DNA from: JAKAJA01 sp037440125
Lineage (GTDB): Bacteria > Acidobacteriota > UBA4820 > DSQY01
Reading direction: 5' to 3'
Assembly: GCA_037440125.1 (NCBI GenBank)
Contig: JBBIUU010000091.1
Span: 1 to 11,919 of the forward strand
Length of the DNA stretch: 11,919 bases
Part shown: positions 1 to 7,510 of the stretch, piece by piece
Position numbering within the stretch: the first letter of the stretch is position 1
Layout: every line of letters begins with the position of its first letter
Position numbers and translations under genes: made by a program
Notes under the pieces: generated by a model
What the model was told of the DNA's origin: nothing
Database searches by the model: none
Seen by the model: the letters and a program-made list of their open reading frames with translations, nothing else

Positions 1-203
1 TCGGGATCCGGCCCGCGAAGGCCTGGGGATGGCACCTTTTCGACGGGATCGTCTCGGTCCTCCTGGGCGTATTCATCCTGGCGCACTGGCCCTTCGACGC
101 GCCATGGGTCCTCGGCACCTACGCCGGCATCGCGCTCGTCTTCCGCGGCTTCGCGGTGACCGCGTTCGCCTGCTCTGCGCGCGCCGCGTGCAAGGCCGGC
201 TGA
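1..203 (+). CDS. HdeD family (DUF308) membrane protein, C-terminal fragment
   Basis: The reading frame is open from the window edge (first full codon at base 3) to TGA at 201-203, giving the last 66 residues of a protein whose start lies outside the window. The visible part reads W-G-W-H-L-F-D-G-I-V-S-V-L-L-G-V, then a hydrophobic stretch ending in HWP, then a second helix with LGTYAGIALVFRG. This pattern of paired short membrane helices, G-(I/V)-x-S-(I/V)-L-L-G followed by W-P and G-x-x-L-(I/V)-F-R-G, is typical of the HdeD/DUF308 family. These are inner-membrane proteins named after an E. coli acid-resistance protein; their molecular function is poorly known. The gene converges on the DUF2950 gene, with a terminator between them. 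The family call rests on motif recall, not a search. Confidence 0.75.
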   Translation, partial: GIRPAKAWGWHLFDGIVSVLLGVFILAHWPFDAPWVLGTYAGIALVFRGFAVTAFACSARAACKAG

Positions 204-221
204 GGCTGGGCCATCCCATTG

Positions 222-256
222 AAAAAACGAACGGCCCGGGGCACGCCCCGGGCCGT
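222..256 (-). terminator. Rho-independent terminator of the DUF3300-DUF2950 operon
   Basis: Bases 231-241 (ACGGCCCGGGG) and 246-256 form a perfect 11-bp stem with a four-base loop. Read on the minus strand the stem is followed within two bases by TTTTTT (complement of the A-run at 222-227). It starts about 27 bases past the stop of the leftward DUF2950 gene, so it should end that transcript. On the plus strand no T-run follows the stem, so it would be a poor terminator for the HdeD-like gene. Confidence 0.9.
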
Positions 257-282
257 CGTATATCACGGGCAGAGATTCGGCA

Positions 283-1221
283 TCAGTCCCTCACGGGCGT
301 CCAGTTCGGTCCCGGGTTGAAGGCGGTCATGCCCTTCGCCGTCATCTCGGTGTCCTTGCCGAGGTCCCGCTGGTAGACGATGTCCTGCTGGTTGACGATG
401 AAGGTCATGACGCCGCTGGCGCCGTAGTTCGCGGGCCAGGCGACGATGGCGAAGCCGCCCGTCATCTTCCCGTCCTTGTCCAAGTAGCTCTTCTCTCCGC
501 CCGGGGCGTCCTTGCCCTGGGCCGTGAGGATCCTGAAGAAATAGCCGTGGTAAGGGGTGGGCTCGCCGCCGCCCGTCTTGTCATAGCCCTCCGAGGTGGC
601 CTTGGCGGCGAGCGGGCCGAGGGGGCTCTCGGGCTCGCCCTCCTTGGTCTTCCAGTAGAGGCCGTCGTGCTGGCCCTCGGTGCTCACGAACTTCTGTGCG
701 AAATGGGGCACCTGGTGGGCCTTGGAGAACTCGAACTGGGCCTCCACGATGGCGCGGCACACGCCGATGGTGGTCAGCTCGTTCCGGCCGATGCGCCGGT
801 TGATGATCTCCTCCTCGCCGGTGGCGGTGTCGTAGCTCCAGCCCTGCGGTCCCTTGACGAGGGGGATGGGGAAGAGCCACTCGTCCTTGCCGACGAAGAT
901 GGCCATGCGGTCGGGAGGGAAGGGGACGAGGGCCACCTTCTCCTTGGCCTTTTCTGCGAACCAGGCCGTCGCGTTCGCGTCGGAGACGTCATCGCCCGAG
1001 GAGATGAGGTCCCCGGAGCTGGGGCCGAAGATCTCTTTCAGGGCGGGGCGGTCCGTATTCTCGCACGCAGCGAGCAGGGCCTTCCACGCCGCGTCGGGGG
1101 TGGGGAAGGCTTTCTCCGGGGCGGCAGGCGGTTCTGCCGCCGCGAGGGCGAAAGCGAAGAGCATACAAGCTGCGGCCGCCAGGATCAGGCGCGCCGTCGC
1201 GGGTTTCGCGGGATGTCGCAT
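283..1221 (-). CDS. DUF2950 family exported protein
   Basis: The product is 312 residues, the usual size for DUF2950. The reading frame stays open further upstream (to 1317), but I start at ATG 1221-1219. This ATG has GAGGAG nine bases upstream and begins a clear signal peptide (MRHPAKPATARLILAAAACMLF..., cleavage near ALAAAE). Family features seen in order: FPTPDAAWKALL (~39-50), IFGPSSGDLISSGDDVSD (~64-81), WLFPIPLV, GEEEIINRRIGRNEL in the middle, DGLYW, SPLGPLAAKA, the PYHGYFFRIL-TAQG block, GGFAIVAWPANYGASGVMTFIVN near the C-terminus, and a final FNPGPNW. Function is unknown; the protein is presumably periplasmic or envelope-associated. It lies 98 bases downstream of the DUF3300 gene and before a strong terminator, so the two are likely co-transcribed. 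Confidence 0.9.
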   Translation of the reverse strand: MRHPAKPATARLILAAAACMLFAFALAAAEPPAAPEKAFPTPDAAWKALLAACENTDRPALKEIFGPSSGDLISSGDDVSDANATAWFAEKAKEKVALVPFPPDRMAIFVGKDEWLFPIPLVKGPQGWSYDTATGEEEIINRRIGRNELTTIGVCRAIVEAQFEFSKAHQVPHFAQKFVSTEGQHDGLYWKTKEGEPESPLGPLAAKATSEGYDKTGGGEPTPYHGYFFRILTAQGKDAPGGEKSYLDKDGKMTGGFAIVAWPANYGASGVMTFIVNQQDIVYQRDLGKDTEMTAKGMTAFNPGPNWTPVRD

Positions 1222-1319
1222 CGTCCGTCTCTCCTCAGGGCCCGCGGCGAAATTGGGCCAGAAATCGGTTCCATCCATGCCGCACTCCCGCGCGGCGCTG
1301 AGCGACGAGGGCTTCACGG

Positions 1320-2534
1320 CTAGCGCCTCTTCCCGCCGCCGCCCCGGTTTGCGCCGCCGCCGGAGCTACGGTTGGCGCCTCCGCCGCTCCTGTTGGCACT
1401 ACCCCCACCCTTGTTCCCGCCGCCATAGGAGCTCATGCCGCTGCTGGGCTTGTTACGGCTCTGCGCCCCGCGGTTGCTCGCCTGCTTGTCGAAGCTCGCA
1501 TTGCCCGAGCCCGCGAAGGCGTTCTGCTTCCCGCCCGTGTTGGCGCGGTTCTGGCCCACGTTTCCGGTGCCCTGACCGCCACGATTGGGGGCGCCCGCGC
1601 CCTGCTGGCCGCCGCGGTCGTAGCCGCGCGCCTGGTCCCGGCTGGCGGGGCTCTGGTTCGGGCGGTTGTACTTTTGAGCCGTCTTGTTGTCGCCGTAGCG
1701 GACGTTCCCTCGCTGCGACGGGTCGTGGTTCCAATTCTGCTTGTTGTTGATGTTTGTGTTCTTGTTCCAGTTCTGGTTCTTGTTGTAGTTCGTGTTCTTG
1801 TAGATGTTGTTGTTGTGGATGTAGTTGTTGTTGATGTAGACGTTCCCGCCGCCCCAGTTGCACCCGCCGAACATGTTGGCCCCGATGGCGAACCCGGCGC
1901 CCCAGGCGAGACCGCGGACGAAGGCTGACCCAGGCCACGGTGCATACCAGGCCGGGTATATGGGGGCGGGGTAGGCCCAGTAGGACCCGTACACGACCGT
2001 CGGATTGTAGGTGGGCACGTAGATGACCTCTGGGCTCGCGGGCTGGATGACGATGGTCTGCTGCTGGACCTCCACCTTCTGCTGCTCGTTCGACTTGAGG
2101 TTTCCGCTCTTGTACGCCTCGTTCCTCAGCCTCTGGGCCGTGGCCATGACGGCCTCCTGCTGACCGAGGAAGGCGTTGCCCAAGTCCTGCGTCCAATCGA
2201 GGTTTTGGGACATGCGGTCCAGGAGCTGAGGCGTCTCGCAGAGCGATATGACGCTGGGGTCCCACGACTGCCTGGAAAGCGCGTCCTCGAGCGCCTTGCC
2301 CTTGAGATTGGGGTTGGCTTTGACCCAGCGGTCGGCCTCGACCACCTCGAGGGGGTAGGTGCAGGCCATGAGGACCTGGGCCAGGAGGGCGTCGGGATAG
2401 AGGGCGATGGGCCCGACGAGCTGGTCGAGCTCCGCCTGGGAGTAAACCTTGCCGTCCTGGGCCGCGGCGGGGACCGCCAGGGCCAGGAGGCAGAGGAGAG
2501 AGAGGAGGAGAGTTCCTGCCCTTACCGTTCGCAT
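1320..2534 (-). CDS. DUF3300 family exported protein with Asn-rich and Gly/Asn/Ser-rich tail
   Basis: The product is 404 residues. The start is ATG 2534-2532, with GGAGG six bases upstream and a signal peptide directly after it (MRTVRAGTLLLSLLCLLALA, cleavage around AAAQ). An in-frame ATG at 2579 has no ribosome site. Residues ~28-200 carry the DUF3300 signature: YSQAELDQLVGPIALYPDAL, LMACTYPLEVVEADRW, then a Gln-rich coil (~145-162), PEVIYVPTYNPTVVYG and a Tyr/Trp/Pro-rich stretch. Residues ~231-270 are strongly Asn-rich (NVYINNNYIHNNN...), almost all AAC codons. Residues ~276-404 are low-complexity Gly/Asn/Ser/Gln and end in repeated GGGANR and GGKRR. The role is unknown; the architecture suggests an envelope or surface protein with a disordered tail. 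It is first gene of an operon with DUF2950. Confidence 0.9.
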   Translation of the reverse strand: MRTVRAGTLLLSLLCLLALAVPAAAQDGKVYSQAELDQLVGPIALYPDALLAQVLMACTYPLEVVEADRWVKANPNLKGKALEDALSRQSWDPSVISLCETPQLLDRMSQNLDWTQDLGNAFLGQQEAVMATAQRLRNEAYKSGNLKSNEQQKVEVQQQTIVIQPASPEVIYVPTYNPTVVYGSYWAYPAPIYPAWYAPWPGSAFVRGLAWGAGFAIGANMFGGCNWGGGNVYINNNYIHNNNIYKNTNYNKNQNWNKNTNINNKQNWNHDPSQRGNVRYGDNKTAQKYNRPNQSPASRDQARGYDRGGQQGAGAPNRGGQGTGNVGQNRANTGGKQNAFAGSGNASFDKQASNRGAQSRNKPSSGMSSYGGGNKGGGSANRSGGGANRSSGGGANRGGGGKRR

Positions 2535-2620
2535 GCGGAGCCTCCGAGTGGTTTCCAGTGTCTGTGGGATTTCTATCATTTCGCAGATACGGCGCTGTCT
2601 TCTCTTTGGCGCATCACGCT

Positions 2621-2641
2621 CCTGGGGAGAATCGCCCCAGG
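2621..2641 (-). other. Stem-loop in the DUF3300 leader
   Basis: CCTGGGG (2621-2627) and CCCCAGG (2635-2641) form a perfect 7-bp stem with a seven-base loop. It falls inside the predicted ~128-base untranslated leader of the DUF3300 gene. No T-run follows, so it is not an intrinsic terminator for the upstream AKR gene. It may affect leader stability or translation; no role is shown by the sequence. Confidence 0.4.
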
Positions 2642-2668
2642 GTCCGGGTTGGTATTCGTCTCGAATCC

Positions 2669-2696
2669 ATTTTATCCCCCCGGCCGGCCCCGTCAA
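2669..2696 (-). promoter_or_regulatory. Sigma70-like promoter of the DUF3300-DUF2950 operon
   Basis: On the minus strand TTGACG (2696-2691, 5/6 match to TTGACA), a 16-base spacer and TAAAAT (2674-2669, 5/6 match to TATAAT) lie just beyond the AKR stop codon. Transcription would start near 2662 and leave a leader of about 128 bases. It is the best promoter match I found in the window and suggests DUF3300-DUF2950 is transcribed separately from gltX-CPBP-AKR. Confidence 0.65.
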
Positions 2697-2712
2697 TGGG
2701 TGGGGACGCCGC

Positions 2713-3525
2713 TCAGGCGAAGGGCCTCCTGTAGTTCGCGTGGATGTGGTCCCCGATGCGCCGGATGCGAGCCATTTCTTCGTCGGAGAGGGGTCCCAGG
2801 TCGAGGGCCGACAGGGCTTCGCGGGTCTGCGCCAGATCCTGGGGCCCGGACATGCACACGTCCACGGCCGGATTCGACAGCGCGAAGCGGTAGCAGTCTG
2901 CCCCCCTGAGCGGCGCCTCGCCCGGCGGCATCTTCTTCGGGTTGAGGAGATCGCCCCACCGCGTGGTGGTGAAGGTCACGATGCCGGGCCGATCTCTCTC
3001 GGGCAGCTTGGGAAAGATCTCGGTCTCCGCGCCGCAGTGCACGGCGTTGTACCGGACGTGGAAGAGGCCGAAGCGTGCGTCGGAGGCGAGCTCGGGGAAG
3101 AGCGGCCGGTTATGCCCGGAGAGCCCGATGACTTTGGCGCGCCCCTCCTGCTGGAGCTTGAGCGCGGCGTCGAGGACGCGGGGGGAGGGGAGCGCGTTGT
3201 GCCAGCCCAGGAGGAGCACGTCGGCCGAGTCGAGGCCGAGCTTGCTCAGCCCCTTGAGGAAGAACGACCGCAGGACGCCACCGTAGCGCGCGTAACTCTG
3301 GAGGACGAGGACCATCTCCTCCCGCCTGCCCGTGGCCGCGATGCGCCGGATGGCCTCGCACATGGCGGAGGTCCGACGAGAGCCCCAGTAGAAATAGTTC
3401 ACGCCGCGGTCGAAAGCCTCCTCGAAGGCCTCGGTGGGCGCGCCGTAGCTCGCGGAAATCCCGAGACGGCCGACCTTGAATCCTGTCCGGCCCAAGGTGC
3501 GCTTCTCGTGCAAGGTCTCGCTCAT
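2713..3525 (-). CDS. Aldo/keto reductase-fold protein lacking the catalytic tetrad
   Basis: The product is 270 residues. Start ATG 3525-3523 has GAGGGAG six bases upstream and overlaps the CPBP stop by four bases (ATGA), so translation is probably coupled. AKR features: KRTLGRTGFKVGRLG at the N-terminus, AFDRGVNYFYWGSR (38-50), ADVLLLGWHN (101-110), KVIGLSGHNR (131-140), HVRYNAVH (156-163) and a C-terminal SGPQDLAQTREAL (226-238). The length suits a compact AKR. The usual tetrad looks absent: the FDTA Asp position is Tyr46, the following YG Tyr is not present, the beta-strand Lys is Gln77 (VLVLQSY), and the His of D-x-Y-x-x-H is Gly107. The alignment was done by eye. It could be a non-catalytic or differently acting member. 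Expected to be cytoplasmic (no signal peptide). The upstream open frame (to 3894) is only a shadow of the CPBP gene. Confidence 0.85.
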   Translation of the reverse strand: MSETLHEKRTLGRTGFKVGRLGISASYGAPTEAFEEAFDRGVNYFYWGSRRTSAMCEAIRRIAATGRREEMVLVLQSYARYGGVLRSFFLKGLSKLGLDSADVLLLGWHNALPSPRVLDAALKLQQEGRAKVIGLSGHNRPLFPELASDARFGLFHVRYNAVHCGAETEIFPKLPERDRPGIVTFTTTRWGDLLNPKKMPPGEAPLRGADCYRFALSNPAVDVCMSGPQDLAQTREALSALDLGPLSDEEMARIRRIGDHIHANYRRPFA

Positions 3526-4409
3526 GCGGGGTCTCCCTCTAGAGGCAGGTTTTGAACGGGGAGGGCCATGGAGAACCCCAGCCAGGCCTTCCAGGGGAGT
3601 ACGGCGATGAGGAGGGCGAGTGTGATGTTCACGGCGGCGACCAGGATTCCCGTCTCGCCCAGCCAGGGAACCGAGGACTCCACCTGCGCCGAGGGGTCGA
3701 AGGCCTCGAGGATGAGCGAGTTCCACGACGCGTGGAGGACGATGGCGGGCCAGACGCTCCCTGTCCCGAAGCGCTGCCACGCCATGACGGCGGCGATGGG
3801 CAGGATGCAGGCGGTGAAAAGGGCGGCCCCGATGAGACGGTCGGGGAGTGGGGCGCGCGGCAGGCCGATGATGAGGGGGAGGTGCCAGACGCACCAGATG
3901 AGGCCGCTGACGAGGACGGGCCGCGGCACGCGCGAAATCACAAGGCGCTCGAGCATGTAGCCGCGCCAGCCGATCTCCTCGCCCGCGGCGGAGAACATGT
4001 TCTCGACGAATCCGAAGAAGAGCGCGCCCCCGATCAGTGACGCGAAGGCCAACAGCCGCGGCCCCGGCACAGGGTCACCGAAGGCGTCGGCTGGAGCGAA
4101 GGCGGCGATGCCGGAGAGCCACGCGGCGCCATAGGCCAGAAGCCCCACGGCGAGCGGGAAGAGCCAGGCCGCGACGCAGGCGCGGCCGCCGCGCCAGCCC
4201 GCGAACTCGAAGGAGATGTCGGCGAAGCCCTCGCCGCGCACCGCGCGCAGGAGGAGGGACACGAGGCCGGGAATCCACATCAGCAGGAGGACCAGGAGGG
4301 TCCTGTTGAACGTCCTGTGGATGATCCACCACTCCACGAGGAAGGAGAGGGGAAAGGTGATGCAGAGGAAGAGCACGAGGCCGGTCCGGGCGTTCCGCAC
4401 GGCTTCCAC
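3522..4409 (-). CDS. CPBP family intramembrane glutamic endopeptidase
   Basis: The product is 295 residues from GTG 4409-4407. The frame allows a GTG six bases earlier (4415), but the Shine-Dalgarno AGGAGG sits right against that codon and five bases before the 4409 GTG, so I choose the latter. The protein is multi-spanning, with hydrophobic segments near residues 10-30, 40-57, 80-105, 120-140, 165-185, 195-212 and 255-275. The Abi/CPBP (Rce1-like) motifs are intact: EEIGWRGY (EExxxR), WCVWHLP (second motif His) and VLHASWN (HxxxN). The family cleaves or processes membrane-bound substrates; the substrate here is unknown. It lies 34 bases downstream of gltX and overlaps the AKR-fold gene, so the three form an apparent operon. 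Confidence 0.9.
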   Translation of the reverse strand: MEAVRNARTGLVLFLCITFPLSFLVEWWIIHRTFNRTLLVLLLMWIPGLVSLLLRAVRGEGFADISFEFAGWRGGRACVAAWLFPLAVGLLAYGAAWLSGIAAFAPADAFGDPVPGPRLLAFASLIGGALFFGFVENMFSAAGEEIGWRGYMLERLVISRVPRPVLVSGLIWCVWHLPLIIGLPRAPLPDRLIGAALFTACILPIAAVMAWQRFGTGSVWPAIVLHASWNSLILEAFDPSAQVESSVPWLGETGILVAAVNITLALLIAVLPWKAWLGFSMALPVQNLPLEGDPA

Positions 4410-4443
4410 ACCCACCTCCTCGGGGCGCTCCGGCCCCTCCCGG

Positions 4444-5853
4444 TCAACCCAGGGCGGAGAGGCCCCGCTTCAGGCGGTCCACGGTGCCTTCGCGCCCCAT
4501 GGCCCAGAGCACGTCGAATATGCCCGGGCTCTCGGTCCTGCCCGTGAGGAAGAGGCGGCAGGGGTGGATGAGCGCGCCCGCCTTCACACCGCGCTCTTGG
4601 GCGTGGGCGCGGAGGACCTCCTCCAACCTGGCGGGTGTCCAATCCTCCTTCGGGAGGGCCTCGAGCTTGGGGAGAAGGGCCGCTAGGGCCTGCGGGGCCG
4701 CTGGGTCTTTCCTGGCCTTCTCCACGCCCTTCTCGTCGTAGGGGAAATCCTCCGTCACGAAGGGGACGAGCATGGCGGCGAGCTCGCGCATGTCCTTGGC
4801 GCGCGTGCCGACGACGCGCACGGCGGGCTCGGAGGGCTCTGCAGCGCCGGGGGCCAGTTCGGCCAGGAAGGGCGCTACGAGCGCCTTCAGCTCGCACGCG
4901 GGCGTCTCGCCGATGACCTTGGCGTTGATGAAGGTGAGGCGCTCGCGGTCGAAGACGGAGGCCGAGTTCTTGAGCGCCGAGAAGTCGAAGCGCGCCATGA
5001 TCTCGGTCACGGTCAGGAAGGGCTCCTCCCCGAGGTTGGCGCCGAGCTGGGCGAGGAAGTTGAAGAGCGCGAGGGGCAGGACGCCCTCGTCCCTGTAGGT
5101 CATGACCGAGACCGTGCCGTGGCGCTTGGAGAGCTTCCGCTTGTCCATGCCGAGGATGAGGGGCAGGTGCCCGAAGACGGGCGGCTCCACGCCGAGGCCG
5201 CGGTAGAGCGCGACCTGCTTGGGCGTGTTGCTGATGTGGTCCTCGCCGCGGATGACGTGGGTCATGCCCATGTCCACGTCGTCGCTCACCACCGACATGT
5301 GGTAGGTGGGCGTGCCGTCGGAGCGGAGGAGCACGAAGTCCTCGACCTCCGAGCTGTCGAACGCGATGGGGCCTTTGACCACGTCGTCCCAGCCCAGCGT
5401 ACCCTCGGGGACGGCGCACCGGACGACGAAGGGCTCGCCGGCCTGCGCGCGGCGCGCGGACTCGTCGGCGGGGACGTCCCGGCAGAGGCGGTCGTATTTC
5501 CACTCGCCCGGCTTGCCGCTCGCGTTCCGGCGCTCCTCGAGGGCCTCCTTGGAGCAGAAGCAGCGGTAGGCGTGCCCCGACTCGAGGAGCTTCTTTGCGT
5601 TCTCGGCGTAGAGGCCCTGGCGCTCGGACTGGTAAAAGGGGCCCTCGTCCCACGTGATGCCGAGCCAGGAGAGCCCGTCCAGGATGGCCTGGGTCATCTC
5701 CGGGGTCGAGCGCGCCTCGTCCGTGTCCTCGATGCGGAGGATGAAGACGCCGCCGTGCTTGCGGGCGTAGAGCCAGTTGATGAGCGCCGTGCGGGCGCCG
5801 CCCACGTGGAGGTAGCCGGTGGGCGAGGGGGCGAAGCGGACGCGGACGGACAT
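4444..5853 (-). CDS. gltX: Glutamyl-tRNA synthetase (GluRS, class I)
   Basis: The product is 469 residues, normal for bacterial GluRS. It charges tRNA(Glu) with glutamate in the cytoplasm. ATG 5853-5851 has a GGAG eight bases upstream. Rossmann-fold signatures are complete: FAPSPTGYLHVGGARTALIN with the HIGH-type motif HVGG at 16-19, RIEDTDEARS (40-49), HVIRGEDHISNTPKQ (199-213) and KLSKR at 240-244. Cys98, Cys100, Tyr120 and Cys124 (CFC...YDRLC) fit the C-x-C...Y-xxx-C zinc ligand set known from GluRS-related proteins. The C-terminal anticodon-binding domain follows (~330-469). Whether it also charges tRNA(Gln) cannot be told from this window. First gene of the leftward gltX-CPBP-AKR group. 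Confidence 0.97.
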   Translation of the reverse strand: MSVRVRFAPSPTGYLHVGGARTALINWLYARKHGGVFILRIEDTDEARSTPEMTQAILDGLSWLGITWDEGPFYQSERQGLYAENAKKLLESGHAYRCFCSKEALEERRNASGKPGEWKYDRLCRDVPADESARRAQAGEPFVVRCAVPEGTLGWDDVVKGPIAFDSSEVEDFVLLRSDGTPTYHMSVVSDDVDMGMTHVIRGEDHISNTPKQVALYRGLGVEPPVFGHLPLILGMDKRKLSKRHGTVSVMTYRDEGVLPLALFNFLAQLGANLGEEPFLTVTEIMARFDFSALKNSASVFDRERLTFINAKVIGETPACELKALVAPFLAELAPGAAEPSEPAVRVVGTRAKDMRELAAMLVPFVTEDFPYDEKGVEKARKDPAAPQALAALLPKLEALPKEDWTPARLEEVLRAHAQERGVKAGALIHPCRLFLTGRTESPGIFDVLWAMGREGTVDRLKRGLSALG

Positions 5854-5883
5854 GGGGAATTCTCCGAAGGGGCCCGTTGGAGT

Positions 5884-5911
5884 GGCTGTCGGCTTTCAGC
5901 TATCAGCTGCC
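5884..5911. repeat. Short heptanucleotide tandem repeat in a divergent spacer
   Basis: Four consecutive 7-base units fit the consensus RGCTNYC (positions 5884-5890, 5891-5897, 5898-5904, 5905-5911), then the run decays. It lies in the 161-base divergent spacer between gltX and the protease gene, about 30 bases before the gltX start. It resembles heptameric intergenic repeats known from other bacteria. No function can be read from it. Confidence 0.5.
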
Positions 5912-6014
5912 GGCAAGAAGCACGGCGCAAACGAACGGGGGCGCCTCGCCTAAAGTACCATCCGCCGAGGATTCTGCCAACGTGTGGCGCTACACTTGGT
6001 CGGGAGGTCGTGGC

Positions 6015-7385
6015 GTGAAGATCGGACTACGGATCGGGGCGACGGTATTCGTCGCGTTCGGTGCGGCGCTCGCACAGGGGCCCGCGCAGGTGGACCCGTC
6101 CCGCGAGGTGGCCCGGATCAAGGTCCTCGTGGAGGAGGCCCGCTGGCAGGACGCCATGCGCGCCGCGCTCGACCTCTCGGCAAGGTGCCCCGATCGGCCC
6201 GAGCTTCACGCCCTCGCGGGAGACACGCTCCTGATGAACTTCGAGGCCGCGGGGGCCGCCTCCGAGTACCGTGCGGCCTTGGCGGCCCCGGCGGTCGCGC
6301 CCCTCGCCCTGGGCAAGCTCGCCGGTGCCCTCATCGCCCTCGGGCGCGACGGGGAGGCGCTCCGCGTCCTGCGCGACGGGGCCGCCCAGGGCGTCGCGCT
6401 CGGCGAGGGCGCGCTCGTCCTGCAGGCCAAGCTCGAGCCCCTGCCCGCCGACCGCATCAAGGTGCTGAACCGGCTGCTCGAGGGCCACCCCGACGACGAC
6501 GGGCTCAAGGGACAGCTCGCCCTCGCGAAGGCGCTGGCCTCCCGCATCCAGGGGCCCGTGGAGGCCCCCTCGGGCGTCCTCGGGAGCACCCGGGTGAAGG
6601 AGATCTACCGCGAGCCGTCGGTGCTCGTGAGGCTAAACGGACGCGAGGACTGGCTCGCGCTCGACACGGGGAGCGAGTCGGTCCTCCTCAACGTGGACAC
6701 GGCCAAGCACCTGGGCCTGCCCGTCCTTGCCGAGACCGAGTACGTGGGTTGGGGTTACCGGGGCGCTCGCAAGACCGCCTACGTGTTCGTCGACCGGATG
6801 GAGGTGGCGGGCCGGACCGTCCGCGGCGTGGCCGCCCTCCTCAACCGACGGGACTCCGAGTTCAGGACGAACAAGGCCGGCTACCTGAGCCTCGGTTCTT
6901 TCCGAGACGCCCTGGTGCTGTACGACCGTCGTCGCGGCGTCTTCTCCCTCCACCCTTCCGGCACCGACCCGGCGACGGTCCTGAAGGGCCGGACGCAGGT
7001 CCTGCCCATCCTCTGGGCGAGGGACCTCCCCCTCGTGCCCGTCATGGTCCAGGGCCGCGGGCCCTACCCGTTCCTCCTCGACACGGGGGCCATCTACACG
7101 CTCCTGGACGAGAAGCACGCGGAGACCCTCGGCATCCGCGTCAACACGGGCAAGTACGGGAAGCTTCGGGCGGAGGGGATGTCGGGCGCGTTCACCTCCA
7201 ACGTGGCCGAGCAGGTCAGCCTCGGACTTGGGGGCACCCGGTACGACCGGCCCGTCATCTTCGTCACCGACGTGCCCCAGCGCTTCATCGTGCCCATCTT
7301 CGGCATCCTCGGCCGCGACATCCTCAACGACTACGCCATGACCTTCGACGGCCCCCGCGCCGAACTGGCGCTAGCCAGGTACTAG
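6015..7385 (+). CDS. Exported aspartyl protease with N-terminal helical-repeat region and two DTG domains
   Basis: The product is 456 residues. Start GTG 6015 has GGGAGG seven bases upstream and opens a signal peptide (VKIGLRIGATVFVAFGAALAQ, cleavage near AQG). Residues ~30-185 are Ala/Leu-rich helical pairs resembling TPR repeats (EEARWQDAMRAALDLSARCPDRPELHALAGDTLL). Two retropepsin-like domains follow. The first has LALDTGS (catalytic Asp217) and GYLSLGSFRD (289-298). The second has FLLDTGA (Asp356) and GILGRDIL (430-437), the usual hydrophobic-Gly motif. With both Asp residues in one chain it may act as an internal pseudo-dimer, as pepsin does; that is an inference. Likely periplasmic or secreted; substrate unknown. 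Divergent from gltX, monocistronic, with no clear terminator after the stop. Confidence 0.85.
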   Translation: MKIGLRIGATVFVAFGAALAQGPAQVDPSREVARIKVLVEEARWQDAMRAALDLSARCPDRPELHALAGDTLLMNFEAAGAASEYRAALAAPAVAPLALGKLAGALIALGRDGEALRVLRDGAAQGVALGEGALVLQAKLEPLPADRIKVLNRLLEGHPDDDGLKGQLALAKALASRIQGPVEAPSGVLGSTRVKEIYREPSVLVRLNGREDWLALDTGSESVLLNVDTAKHLGLPVLAETEYVGWGYRGARKTAYVFVDRMEVAGRTVRGVAALLNRRDSEFRTNKAGYLSLGSFRDALVLYDRRRGVFSLHPSGTDPATVLKGRTQVLPILWARDLPLVPVMVQGRGPYPFLLDTGAIYTLLDEKHAETLGIRVNTGKYGKLRAEGMSGAFTSNVAEQVSLGLGGTRYDRPVIFVTDVPQRFIVPIFGILGRDILNDYAMTFDGPRAELALARY

Positions 7386-7510
7386 GAACGACTATCCAGA
7401 GAATCATCGGGCCATCTAGGCATTCCGCCGCAGTCGCGTCGGGGTTATGGGAGCGGTCATTCCGTGATCTGGCGTCCCGCCGCGTCGGGGGTAGAGGCGA
7501 GGAGGGCGAG

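Noticed and set aside
4280..5653. Minus-strand open frame (457 codons) within gltX and the CPBP gene
   Set aside because: It lies on the same strand in another frame of two well-supported genes and its product is Arg/Pro/Gly-rich without motifs.
5991..5996. TACACT as -10 box for the protease gene
   Set aside because: It matches only 4 of 6 bases and has no -35 partner at a usable distance.
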